Below, in pieces: positions 9,284 through 17,997 of a stretch of 64,000 bases of DNA; the first letter of the stretch is position 1; every line of letters begins with the position of its first letter. Source of the DNA: Caldifarciminota bacterium (GTDB lineage: Bacteria; Hydrothermota; UBA3073; NMUJ01). The stretch lies in NCBI GenBank assembly GCA_021158725.1, contig JAGGUB010000044.1, forward strand, positions 1 to 64,000, given 5' to 3'. The notes under the pieces are model-generated. The model saw only the letters and a list, made by a program, of their open reading frames with translations. It did no database searches and was not told the origin of the DNA. Both the position numbers and the translations under genes were made by a program.

Positions 9284-10198
9284 TTAGATAGCTATCCCCA
9301 ACGTCAACCTATACACGTCTTTAAGCCCTTCATAATGTGTATATGCGCAGTTGATGCTGAACCTAAACTTACCCACATGCTGTACGAACCCCACACCAGT
9401 GGACCACGTTTCGGAATCATGTCCTATCTTGTAACCAGCTCGTACAGCAAACATATCATTATACCAGTATTCGCATCCTATTGCTAATCGTTCCTTGGAG
9501 TCGGTTGGTTTGTCAACATTGACTGCCACAGTGAGTTTGTACATATCCGTCTCGATAACCTCATCCGCAACCCCAAACGAAAACATAGTAGGTAAAGGAC
9601 ACATCTCATGCATAAACTTAAGGTAAGGCCCAAAGTTTGCTATCCTCATACCGAACCGCACCTTATGCCAACCCGTCCAGTAATATGTACCGATATCACA
9701 ACATATCGTACCCGCTGAGTACACATAGAGATACATACCCACATACTTCAACGTAAATCCGATCGCTGTCTTATCCGTAAGGAATGTCGCATAAGTGAGC
9801 CCCAACACAAAATCACTACAATAGAAATACTCACCAGTACCCTCAGGTCTCAGTATGGTACGTATCGGCATCTTATCTGTGTACAACGTACCAAACGATA
9901 CACCGAACGTACCCAGCCTTCTGAAACTTTTCGCCATCCCCACATATTCATAATTAATATTCGCAAACCATGGCATATGGGTAGCAAACATACTGTAGCC
10001 ATTCACACGTGCCAGGCACGCTGGGTTATAATACAATGCACTTGCATCATCCGCTACTGCAATGTAGGCTTCACCCATACCAACTGCACGTGCATGACAG
10101 CCAATTTTAAGCATCTGTGCAGTAGTGCTGCCAGGTCTATCATACACCCCATATAAGAGTAGAGGCATAAGGAACGTACAGCTCAACAATTTACGCAT
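9284..10198 (-). CDS. PorV/PorQ-type outer-membrane barrel protein
   Basis: 304 residues from the chosen ATG. A signal peptide is followed by the family hallmark ARAVGMGEAYIAVADD, then ALYYNPACLA, as in PorV and the UPF0164 group of 14-strand barrels. PorV shuttles T9SS cargo from the translocon to the sortase PorU. The gene sits between a T9SS-tailed exoprotein and two lipoproteins, so a cargo-specific shuttle role is plausible. An upstream in-frame start at 10225 would overlap the preceding gene; ATG 10198 has a purine-rich GGGAG four bases before it. Confidence 0.82.
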   Translation of the reverse strand: MRKLLSCTFLMPLLLYGVYDRPGSTTAQMLKIGCHARAVGMGEAYIAVADDASALYYNPACLARVNGYSMFATHMPWFANINYEYVGMAKSFRRLGTFGVSFGTLYTDKMPIRTILRPEGTGEYFYCSDFVLGLTYATFLTDKTAIGFTLKYVGMYLYVYSAGTICCDIGTYYWTGWHKVRFGMRIANFGPYLKFMHEMCPLPTMFSFGVADEVIETDMYKLTVAVNVDKPTDSKERLAIGCEYWYNDMFAVRAGYKIGHDSETWSTGVGFVQHVGKFRFSINCAYTHYEGLKDVYRLTLGIAI

Positions 10199-10208
10199 CT
10201 TGCTCCCC

Positions 10209-12077
10209 CTATTTAATGACGACAAATTTACCTATTTGAACCTCACCCGTCTCATGATCCTCCACCGAGAATATGTAGATTTCAGTCGTTATCGCCTGGT
10301 TTGCACGTGACACGAGGTACCAGTCCTCATAACCTTTATTAGGGTCGTTATGCTCGATAACGTCCACAAGATCGCCACTTAAGGTATAGATCCTAATCGT
10401 ACAGTGAGCTGGCAGATTTATGAACTGCACCCGCCTATCAGCTTCTGACCATTGTCTACCAGCTTCACGTGGTGTCTCCCATGGCAATGGACTTGTATAA
10501 TCGACATTACCGAGATATGGGTTGGGTACCACCGCTACCCGACCGAGCTTCTTAGGTGGCGAACCCGGTACGACCTTCTGCATGTTGGCAAACTTTGCAC
10601 TCTCCAGCCACACACCTTCATGTGGTATCGCATATGAGGTGACACAATACCAGTAAGGTATACCGTTCACCAACCCACTATCTACGTATTCGTATTGTAG
10701 ACCGGTTTCACGACCAAACCCATCACCTTTCTTGTCGAAATCGGCCATCAATGTCCAGGGCCCATTTATACCGCTGGTACTTTTATAAACCCTATATCCA
10801 GCAAACGGATATTCTATACCGTCCACCCTATAAGGGTCATGAAACTCCTCGGGATTGATACCAGGGTCACCGGGCTCCCACCTCCAGCATAGCCTAACCC
10901 TATGTTCGTCCGGATATACTTTCAATGGAGGTGACGGTGGAGGTGCGGGCCCATGAAAATCATTTGCATAAAATGCGTGCGCTGTTTCAACATTCTTCTC
11001 TACACCCTCTGGCCCCATACCACAAACAACCACTATAGTGAGTTGCAACGTATCACCAGGTGCAAAGTAGTATGGGCCAAACGAAATAAGGTTACCCGAA
11101 CCGCCACTCGCCTGATCTGGACCCTGGCTCTCCATTACTATAGGTTGTGAAAGATGCTCGTACCTTATGCTATCGTTATAAGGTTCACCGCAGTCCATGT
11201 ACCATCGATACGCCCGTAACCCAGGCTCCTTGGGATACTTAAGTATCGATACAGCAACCGCACCCTCGGGTGTACCGGATGGATCTGGCAAGCTAAACGC
11301 ATACATCGTATACGTTGTGATTGTATCACTTTCAGACACGAGCAAATCTTCATCAAACCACGAGTAGTCGCCATCCCACCATCCCCAAGTAGGGTATATA
11401 CCTACGTTAAAATCGAACCAAAACCCAAGATAAAGCTCAGGGTATGGCTCTTCGTTCTTGTTAACCACTTGGTAGTCCACAAATACAAACTCATCGTATG
11501 GAGGACGTCCCCACGCCCAGCTACGTTGTATAACCTCAAGATGTAGCGGCTTATGTGCAACAATATCGGTCCAATAGTCATCACAGTAGTGGCAGGTAAA
11601 ATCCTGCTCCGAATATGTAGCATAATCTTCGTCAATAAACCCATCCTGATCATTATCACGGCCATCGAGTAACTCCTCATCCACCTTACCATCACCATCA
11701 TCGTCCACACCCCGTACACCATGCAGTGTATCCAGATCGTTTATGCTTGCCACCCATATAGTATCGTTTGGATCATTTGTGGGATAGAATTCGAACATAT
11801 CCGATCCACCTTCTGCCCAATCGTGGAACGCTTGTGTTACACGAGGTTCACCATCAACTTTAGCACCTATCCATAGGCCTGCACCACATATGTGTTCCTC
11901 ACTACTTCCAGGTGGATACTCACAATGTGGACGCCCTTGACCATAAACTTCAGCTTGATGCTTACCTATTGTGCCAAGGTTCGATATCTTCAACCGTATA
12001 AGGCCAACATCGTGTTTCTTCCAATCTATAGCTGGCGGTTCAACACCCAACACAAAAATTAACAATGGTATGAGCAT
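10209..12077 (-). CDS. Secreted FN3 protein with acidic calcium-type loops and sorting tail
   Basis: 622 residues with a short hydrophobic N-terminus (MLIPLLIFVLG). At about residues 118-150 two acidic D-x-D-x-D-G type loops occur (DDDGDGKVDEE, DNDQDGFIDED), likely calcium binding. An FN3-like domain lies at about 385-495. The C-terminal about 100 residues open with VVPNPYLG and contain IRIYTLSGDLVDVI and a final GKFVVIK, as in FlgD-like/T9SS sorting domains. The probable role is a surface or exported partner of the TonB receptor encoded ten bases upstream. Function is otherwise unknown. The start follows GGGGG by four bases. Confidence 0.78.
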   Translation of the reverse strand: MLIPLLIFVLGVEPPAIDWKKHDVGLIRLKISNLGTIGKHQAEVYGQGRPHCEYPPGSSEEHICGAGLWIGAKVDGEPRVTQAFHDWAEGGSDMFEFYPTNDPNDTIWVASINDLDTLHGVRGVDDDGDGKVDEELLDGRDNDQDGFIDEDYATYSEQDFTCHYCDDYWTDIVAHKPLHLEVIQRSWAWGRPPYDEFVFVDYQVVNKNEEPYPELYLGFWFDFNVGIYPTWGWWDGDYSWFDEDLLVSESDTITTYTMYAFSLPDPSGTPEGAVAVSILKYPKEPGLRAYRWYMDCGEPYNDSIRYEHLSQPIVMESQGPDQASGGSGNLISFGPYYFAPGDTLQLTIVVVCGMGPEGVEKNVETAHAFYANDFHGPAPPPSPPLKVYPDEHRVRLCWRWEPGDPGINPEEFHDPYRVDGIEYPFAGYRVYKSTSGINGPWTLMADFDKKGDGFGRETGLQYEYVDSGLVNGIPYWYCVTSYAIPHEGVWLESAKFANMQKVVPGSPPKKLGRVAVVPNPYLGNVDYTSPLPWETPREAGRQWSEADRRVQFINLPAHCTIRIYTLSGDLVDVIEHNDPNKGYEDWYLVSRANQAITTEIYIFSVEDHETGEVQIGKFVVIK

Positions 12078-12086
12078 GATACCCCC

Positions 12087-14735
12087 TTACCATTTTATTC
12101 CGATACCTAACTCAATCTGTCTACCAGGGTCGAACACATATGGGTTTCTCATAGCGTATATCTGTTTCCAACTATAGATTTGACGATATGCTTCATTGGC
12201 ATCCCCGTATTTGTAAGGTTCACCCGTCCATGTGTTGAACCCACACCATAAGTGGGTTACGTTCTGATTGTCCAGTAGGTTCGATACCTCCGTAAAGAGT
12301 ACTATATCAAGGTTACCGATCTTAAATCCTTTCTCCATTTTAAGGTCGACCGTACTCGTGTACGGTGCATGTGCAGTATTTTCGTATATCTGTGGATCTT
12401 TACCACCAGGTGTATAAGGTAGGCCCGACCCAAACCTCCACAGTATGCTTATCGACCAATCATCTGGCAACTTCTTACCGAACAACGTCGGGTGTTCACC
12501 TTTTGGAGCTTCAAAGTTGGCTATCATGACGATTGAGTGACGTTGATCCCAATCCAGTGGCCGCTCACGTATCGGTAGGGTCATACCACTCCATACCCTA
12601 TAGCATTCCATGAATGCACTTGATGCATAACCGTTAGCCCACTGTAAGGTATACGCTATACTACCTGAGGTGAACCTCGAGTATCGTTTACGTAGATGTA
12701 TCTCAAGTCCCTTTGCACGTCCATAACCTTTATTAATCCATACCCATACCGGAGGTTCGCCCGTCTTCACGAGCCCAACATAATCGGATATATCCTTCAT
12801 GAACAGCTTGAAATCGACAGCCATATCTCTCGTTATCTTGTGTGAGATACCAACCTCATAAGCTACAGTGACTTCAGGCTTTAGGTTAGGGTTACCTACC
12901 CATGTGCCAGTCCATGGATCACGATAGAAGTACTGTAACTCAGGTACCTGACTGAAATGCCCATAAGCAAAGTATATAACGGTTTTGTCACTTATAGGGT
13001 GTGACATACCCAGCCGTGGACTTATCTGTATCCTGTGACGTTTAACTTCAAGCGGTAGCTGGGTGATAGCCTGCCACTGCCTCAGATAATCGGGTTGGGT
13101 TACGGTTTCACCCGGTGTGAAATAGTCGACCCTCAACCCTACATTCACTATAAGGCCTTCAAATTCCATCTTATCCTGTACGTAGGCAGCACCCTTGATG
13201 GGATAGCCCTCAAAACACCATCGATATAGCCCATACTCTGGATACGGTCCCGGTACGGTGTCACGCCCAGGGTAACGGAATGAACCAGGGTACTGGATAT
13301 CGATATAGTTCACATCGTGGTAGTTAATCTCTATCCCGGATTTTACCAAATGTCGTGGATGTACCTGTGACGTGATGTCATACTTCAACGTATATACGTA
13401 AGAGATATCATCCCTATATCGTGAATCCGCACCTAAGTCACAGAATCCGTCGCCATCGGTATCCCAACCCCATGGGGTTGAAGTGTAGATTGTATCACCT
13501 TCTGGGGTTATCTCCACATGCCAAAATTCCGGCGGTGTATGTAACCACGAATAGTAACGTGTCTTCAAGTAACCCAGATGCAATGTGTAGAATGTCTTAG
13601 GTGATACCGTATGGATGAACGAAAAAGTCGCATGCTCACTAAACCTATGACTTATGGGTAATGAATCCGGCATATCTTTCCAATACCAATCGAACCTACT
13701 CCAACGTTCACCCGTCCTCCTATATCCGAATGCAAATTTATATGCCTTGGTAGGTTGATATGTAAGTTTGAGGTTTAAACCCGCCTTATTCTCCTGACGT
13801 TCGGTGATCTCGAATATACCGGGTAATATTTCGATCTTCTCTCTTGTACGATGGTTATTGTAATACGTATCGGTAAGCTTGAAATTACTTGAGATAAAGA
13901 ACCTGAGGTTACCCGGTACAATACGATCAAGTATTGGTATGGGACCACCAAATGATACAGCTCCATAGTCTGTGTTGAACGAATATCGCTTAGGTGCAAG
14001 GTTATCGCTTTTGTACATCAGCTCACCCGATAGCTTGGGCCCACCTTCACGTGTCACTATGTTAACCACTGCGGATTGTGCTTGCCCATATTCGGCGTTG
14101 AACCCACCCGTAAGCATTTCAATCTCCTGTATGGAGATTACATCAAGATCGAACGCTGCCGTACCACCATATATGGGATGCCTTATAGGGATACCATCTA
14201 CCATATACAGGATTTCGCCACTCCTACCACCTCTTATGTGGATTTCCCTACCTCTACCTACAGCACCGGGTTGCAGGGCGACAATATCTTCGAACGACTC
14301 CACCTTCGGTGTGGTAGCGATCTCCTTCCGTGATACATATCGTACGGAGGCAGTAACATCCGGCTGTATAAGCGGTCGTTCAGCCACCACTGTTATGCCA
14401 GGTACTTCAATAGCTGTCGGTTCGAGTGCGAAATCCACCCTCGTGGTGAGGTCCGTCCTCACAATTATACCTTTAACATCCACTGGCCGATAACCTATAC
14501 GTTCGGCACGTACAGTGTACTCACCTGGTGGTACTTTCAGTATGAAATATTCACCATGCTTATCCGTAGCCGCTCCATAAGTGGTACCCGGTATGTACAC
14601 GTTGACATTTTCCAGCGGCTTGCCTGTCTCCTTGTCTATCACCCTACCCGCAATTTTACCATAGACACCAGCGAAGAGGAAGGTGGGAATTATTAAGGAG
14701 GCGAAAACTATAAACTTGGGAGTTAATCTATGCAT
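12087..14735 (-). CDS. TonB-dependent receptor with carboxypeptidase-like regulatory domain
   Basis: 882 residues: a signal peptide (about 1-23), then a CarboxypepD_reg-like domain (about 24-110, GKIAGRVIDKETGKPLENV), a plug domain (about 125-235, with IHIRGGRSGEILYMVDGIP and EIEMLTGGFNAEYGQA), and a long aromatic-rich barrel ending in a TonB-receptor-like C-terminus. Such receptors import large substrates or act in secretion-coupled complexes in FCB bacteria. No SusD-like partner is present. The downstream genes are a T9SS-tailed exoprotein, a PorV-type barrel and two lipoproteins, spaced nine or ten bases apart. The only upstream promoter I can see is that of the tRNA at 14762-14836, so co-transcription with the tRNA is possible. 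The start is four bases from GGGGG. Confidence 0.88.
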   Translation of the reverse strand: MHRLTPKFIVFASLIIPTFLFAGVYGKIAGRVIDKETGKPLENVNVYIPGTTYGAATDKHGEYFILKVPPGEYTVRAERIGYRPVDVKGIIVRTDLTTRVDFALEPTAIEVPGITVVAERPLIQPDVTASVRYVSRKEIATTPKVESFEDIVALQPGAVGRGREIHIRGGRSGEILYMVDGIPIRHPIYGGTAAFDLDVISIQEIEMLTGGFNAEYGQAQSAVVNIVTREGGPKLSGELMYKSDNLAPKRYSFNTDYGAVSFGGPIPILDRIVPGNLRFFISSNFKLTDTYYNNHRTREKIEILPGIFEITERQENKAGLNLKLTYQPTKAYKFAFGYRRTGERWSRFDWYWKDMPDSLPISHRFSEHATFSFIHTVSPKTFYTLHLGYLKTRYYSWLHTPPEFWHVEITPEGDTIYTSTPWGWDTDGDGFCDLGADSRYRDDISYVYTLKYDITSQVHPRHLVKSGIEINYHDVNYIDIQYPGSFRYPGRDTVPGPYPEYGLYRWCFEGYPIKGAAYVQDKMEFEGLIVNVGLRVDYFTPGETVTQPDYLRQWQAITQLPLEVKRHRIQISPRLGMSHPISDKTVIYFAYGHFSQVPELQYFYRDPWTGTWVGNPNLKPEVTVAYEVGISHKITRDMAVDFKLFMKDISDYVGLVKTGEPPVWVWINKGYGRAKGLEIHLRKRYSRFTSGSIAYTLQWANGYASSAFMECYRVWSGMTLPIRERPLDWDQRHSIVMIANFEAPKGEHPTLFGKKLPDDWSISILWRFGSGLPYTPGGKDPQIYENTAHAPYTSTVDLKMEKGFKIGNLDIVLFTEVSNLLDNQNVTHLWCGFNTWTGEPYKYGDANEAYRQIYSWKQIYAMRNPYVFDPGRQIELGIGIKW

Positions 14736-14761
14736 GGCACCCCCTTTTATTAATGATCGGC

Positions 14762-14836
14762 TGGGGGCAGGGGGTGGATTCGAACCACCGACCTCCGGGT
14801 TATGAGCCCGGCGAGCTTCCGCTGCTCCACCCTGCC
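14762..14836 (-). tRNA. tRNA-Met, initiator type (anticodon CAT)
   Basis: 75 bases with CCA encoded. The cloverleaf folds fully: acceptor GGCAGGG/CCCTGCC, D stem GAGC/GCTC, anticodon stem CCGGG/CCCGG with CAT, T arm with TTCGAAT. Initiator marks are the run of three G-C pairs next to the anticodon loop, the A11-T24 pair in the D stem, and strong similarity to bacterial tRNA-fMet from the D stem to the variable loop. Oddities: base pair 1-72 is a normal G-C where bacterial initiators have a mismatch, the discriminator is C, and the D loop is short. Confidence 0.85.
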
Positions 14837-14860
14837 GGATTAGATTATGATGTTAAATTA

Positions 14861-14887
14861 AAATTACCATTTAAATATAGATGTCAA
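14861..14887 (-). promoter_or_regulatory. Promoter for tRNA-Met (and possibly the TonB-receptor operon)
   Basis: Minus-strand TTGACA (14882-14887), a 15-base spacer and TAATTT (14861-14866) lie 24 bases before the tRNA 5' end. The receptor gene begins only 26 bases past the tRNA with no second promoter visible. Confidence 0.55.
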
Positions 14888-14906
14888 GTCAACGCAACTG
14901 TATAGA

Positions 14907-14933
14907 TTGACCTGCTCCCAACGCTTTTATTTT
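14907..14933 (+). promoter_or_regulatory. Leaderless promoter for serS
   Basis: TTGACC (14907-14912), a 15-base spacer and TATTTT (14928-14933) end six bases before the serS ATG. The transcript should therefore begin at or next to the start codon. Confidence 0.6.
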
Positions 14934-14939
14934 TAAGAG

Positions 14940-16190
14940 ATGCTCGATTTAAAGTATCTACGTACGAACTGGGATAAAGTTAAGCATATTGTTGAATTAC
15001 GGGGCGAATCCGTCGATATCGACGAATTAAAGCAGTTAGATCATCAGCGTCGTCAACTTGTAAAAGAGTGTGATACCAAGCGAGCCGAGTTGAACCACCT
15101 CACACGTGAGATAGGCAAACTCAAACGTGAAGGTAGAGACGACCCAAAACTTATCGAGACAGCCCGTCAGCTGTCAGCTGAAATATCTCATCTGGAGGAA
15201 CGTTTACGTTCGATAGAAGCTAAATTCATGCACCTACTGTTGTGGATACCCAATATAGTGCATGCATCGGTACCTTTGGATGAACCCAAGATACTACGTG
15301 AGGTAGGTAAACCCTTCGAACACAAATTTGATGGCTTAGACCATTTTACATTTGCTGAACAACTCGGTATGATCGATTTCGTTAGAGGTGCCAAAATTGC
15401 AGGCTCTAACTTCCCATTGTATATAGGATGGGGAGCGCGGCTCGAACGTGCACTCATAAATTACATGCTGGACTTCCATGTTAAGCGTGGCTTTAAGGAA
15501 GTATTCACCCCATTTGTAGCTAACCGCCAAAGTATGATAGGTACAGGCCAGTTACCGAAACTCGAAGATGACATGTATCATATTGAACGTGAGGATTTCT
15601 TCCTCAACCCCACTGCTGAGGTAACAGTAGCCAATCTACATCGTGAAGAGATGCTACCCGAGGAGAAGCTCCCCTTACGTTACGTAGCGTACACTGCATG
15701 TTTCCGACGTGAAGCCGGCAGCTACGGTAGAGGTACACGTGGGCTCAAACGTGTACATCAGTTCAACAAAGTGGAGCTGTTTTCATTCGCACATCCTGAA
15801 CATTCCTATGAGGAGCTTGAGTTTCTGCTCAACGAAGCGGAAGAGGTTATCAAGTCGCTCGGCCTCAGGTATCGTGTGGTGCTTCTACCCATACATGAAC
15901 TGGGGTTTGCGGCTGCAAAAACCTACGACATAGAGGTATGGGCACCAGTATCCAGGGAGTGGTTGGAAGTCTCCTCCGTCAGCAACTGTGAAGCATTTCA
16001 AGCACGACGTGCTAAGATCAAGTTTCGTACCAAACACCGTACAGACTATGTGCATACATTGAACGCATCGGGGGTAGCCACCCCACGTACGTTTATAGCG
16101 ATACTTGAGACCTATCAAAACCCAGACGGTAGCCTTACAGTACCAGAAGTGTTACGTCCATATCTGGATGGTAAGAAACGTATACCGTGA
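14940..16190 (+). CDS. serS: Seryl-tRNA synthetase
   Basis: Charges tRNA-Ser with serine; class II synthetase, cytoplasmic homodimer. 416 residues, the usual length. Residues about 1-105 are the long coiled-coil tRNA-binding arm (charged heptads such as QLDHQRRQLVKECDTKRAEL). The catalytic core follows, with motif 2 (CFRREAGSYGRGTRGLKRVHQF), the EVSSVSNCEAFQARR segment and motif 3 near GVATPRTFIAILE. The start has no Shine-Dalgarno and sits at the expected transcription start of a promoter, so it is probably leaderless. It heads an operon: the stop overlaps the next start as TGATG. Confidence 0.97.
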   Translation: MLDLKYLRTNWDKVKHIVELRGESVDIDELKQLDHQRRQLVKECDTKRAELNHLTREIGKLKREGRDDPKLIETARQLSAEISHLEERLRSIEAKFMHLLLWIPNIVHASVPLDEPKILREVGKPFEHKFDGLDHFTFAEQLGMIDFVRGAKIAGSNFPLYIGWGARLERALINYMLDFHVKRGFKEVFTPFVANRQSMIGTGQLPKLEDDMYHIEREDFFLNPTAEVTVANLHREEMLPEEKLPLRYVAYTACFRREAGSYGRGTRGLKRVHQFNKVELFSFAHPEHSYEELEFLLNEAEEVIKSLGLRYRVVLLPIHELGFAAAKTYDIEVWAPVSREWLEVSSVSNCEAFQARRAKIKFRTKHRTDYVHTLNASGVATPRTFIAILETYQNPDGSLTVPEVLRPYLDGKKRIP

Positions 16191-16648
16191 TGCGATTCAT
16201 TGCAGACTTTATGTTGGGTAAGCTTGCGAGGATGTTACGATTATTGGGCCAGGACGTGATATATGTGAAGCCAGCCGATCGCAACGGTATGCTCAAAATG
16301 GCGTTAGAAGAGGGGCGTGTCATCCTCACGCGTAGCCATAAACTGCCACATCATCCATCCATATTCATTATCAAGAGCCAGGATTGGCGTGAACAGCTTG
16401 AAGAAGTCAAAAAGGCGTTTCCACTCGATATTAATCCATTCACCAGATGTTCGATCTGCAACACAAAGTTAGTCGAGGTACCCAAGCCAGAAGTACGTGG
16501 CAAGGTACCATATCATGTTTATGAAGCACATGACGAGTTTGCTTACTGTCCAGGTTGTGGCCGCTACTACTGGAAAGGTACACATTACGAGAATATCAAG
16601 AAAATGTTGGGTATAGAAGATGCGAATAACCGAACACCCAATAATTAA
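16190..16648 (+). CDS. Mut7-C RNase-domain protein
   Basis: 152 residues matching the Mut7-C (former DUF82) family, a PIN-like fold predicted to be an RNase. The N-terminus has FIADFMLGKLARMLRLLG and the acidic-site segment EEGRVILTRS. The C-terminal half carries two C-x2-C pairs (RCSICN and CPGC), a zinc ribbon ending in the typical GCGRYYWKGTHYENI. An in-frame GTG at 16187 is possible but the ATG gives a TGATG stop-start overlap with serS. Translation is probably coupled. Biological substrate is unknown. Confidence 0.88.
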   Translation: MRFIADFMLGKLARMLRLLGQDVIYVKPADRNGMLKMALEEGRVILTRSHKLPHHPSIFIIKSQDWREQLEEVKKAFPLDINPFTRCSICNTKLVEVPKPEVRGKVPYHVYEAHDEFAYCPGCGRYYWKGTHYENIKKMLGIEDANNRTPNN

Positions 16649-16931
16649 GTTCAAGCGTGGCAAAAAGGTGACAATATATTTCGAAGGCAAGCCTATCGAA
16701 GCATATGAGGGTGAATCCGTAGCAGCTGCGTTGATAGCAGCTGGCATCTATGTATTCAGATACAGTCCACGACATAAACGTGCACGTGGACTATTTTGTG
16801 CGATAGGTAAATGTTCGTCATGTTTGATGGAAATAGATGGTAAACCCAACCAGATGGCCTGTATGGTACGTGTACGTGATGGCATGAGGGTTAGACGTCA
16901 GAAAGGTAAGGGTGTACTCGATGGAGATTGA
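16620..16931 (+). CDS. 2Fe-2S ferredoxin-like small subunit of an amine/amino-acid dehydrogenase (HcnA/SoxA type)
   Basis: 103 residues of the Fer2_4 type, as in the small subunits of hydrogen cyanide synthase and of some proline, sarcosine or octopine dehydrogenases. It has the family opening (KKVTIYFEGKPIEAYEGESVAAAL) and a cysteine set FCAIGKCSSC plus a later MAC that would bind one 2Fe-2S cluster. It overlaps the Mut7-C gene by 29 bases and the FAD gene by 11, so the pair is translationally coupled and likely forms one complex. No third oxidase subunit is in the window, so substrate is unknown. Confidence 0.85.
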   Translation: MRITEHPIIKFKRGKKVTIYFEGKPIEAYEGESVAAALIAAGIYVFRYSPRHKRARGLFCAIGKCSSCLMEIDGKPNQMACMVRVRDGMRVRRQKGKGVLDGD

Positions 16932-17997
16932 TCTACTCGTAGTAGGTGGCGGACCGGCTGGCTTAAGTGCAGCCATCACTGCGGCGGAACTCGATCACTC
17001 CGTTATCATCGTAGACGAGAACCCCAGGTTAGGTGGCCAGCTTATCAAACAGACACATAAGTTTTTTGGCTCCGAAAGCAACTACTGTGGTATACGTGGG
17101 ATCGATATCGCAGAAATACTCGAGAATAAGGTAAACAAACTCGGTATCACCAAGTACCTCGAAAGTACCGTCATCGGTATATACGAAGACGGTGTAGCTA
17201 TAGCCAGCGAGGAAGATTTACGTGTTGTGCACCCCAAAAAGATAATCATAGCGACAGGTGCACGCGAGAACATGCTATCGTTTGTAAACAATGATCTACC
17301 CGGTGTATACGGGGCAGGTGCAGTACAGACGTTGGTCAATGTCTATGGTGTATTACCTGGTAAGCGTGCACTTATGGTGGGTTCAGGTAACATAGGGTTG
17401 ATCGTGAGCTATCAATTAATGCAGGCAGGTGTTGAAGTGGTCGCCATACTGGAGGCGCTGGATCACGTAGGTGGCTATGAAGTACATGCAGCTAAAGTGA
17501 GACGTTTAGGTATACCGATACTTTTGCGACATACAATCAAGTCAGCAATAGGTAACGACAAGGTGGAGGCAGCGGTGATCACTAAATTAGATGAACATTG
17601 GCAACCCATCCCAGGTAGTGAAAGGGAATTGAAGGTGGATTTTATATGCTTAGCGGTTGGATTATCACCTTCATACGAACTGGCAGCACAGGCGGGTGCC
17701 AAAATCGTATATATACCGGAGTTGGGTGGATGGTTACCCTGGCATAAGCCTAACCTCGAAACCTCAGTACCTGGGTTATACGTGGCAGGTGATGCTGCTG
17801 GTGTCGAAGAAGCCGTCTCTGCATTACTTGAAGGCAAGATAGCGGCTGCAGATGCATCCAATAGCATAAAAGAGAATAAATACGCACAGAAGTTAATTGA
17901 AACCACCCAGAAAGAGCTACAGGAGTTCCGTGCAGGTAAGTTTGGCAAAAAGATCGTCGAAGGTAAACGTAAGCTCTATGCGTCGCTACATCTATAG
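16921..17997 (+). CDS. FAD/NAD(P)-dependent oxidoreductase, HcnB-like subunit
   Basis: About 358 residues of the pyridine-nucleotide-disulphide oxidoreductase fold. The N-terminal FAD motif is VVGGGPAGLSAA. A second dinucleotide motif GSGNIGLIVSYQ follows at mid-protein, as do the ATGARE segment and a C-terminal GLYVAGDAAGVEEA FAD-binding stretch. It pairs with the preceding 2Fe-2S protein, in the manner of HcnA-HcnB. It lacks the extra C-terminal iron-sulfur domain seen in some larger relatives. ATG 16921 is preferred to GTG 16912 because it gives the typical start just before the FAD strand. Confidence 0.87.
   Translation: MEIDLLVVGGGPAGLSAAITAAELDHSVIIVDENPRLGGQLIKQTHKFFGSESNYCGIRGIDIAEILENKVNKLGITKYLESTVIGIYEDGVAIASEEDLRVVHPKKIIIATGARENMLSFVNNDLPGVYGAGAVQTLVNVYGVLPGKRALMVGSGNIGLIVSYQLMQAGVEVVAILEALDHVGGYEVHAAKVRRLGIPILLRHTIKSAIGNDKVEAAVITKLDEHWQPIPGSERELKVDFICLAVGLSPSYELAAQAGAKIVYIPELGGWLPWHKPNLETSVPGLYVAGDAAGVEEAVSALLEGKIAAADASNSIKENKYAQKLIETTQKELQEFRAGKFGKKIVEGKRKLYASLHL

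Noticed and set aside
13972..14493. 173-codon plus-strand frame opposite the TonB receptor
   Set aside because: Antisense shadow of the plug-domain coding region; low-complexity serine-rich translation.
17897..17977. Upstream extension of apbE
   Set aside because: It translates the end of the oxidoreductase gene in another frame; the membrane anchor starts at 17978.
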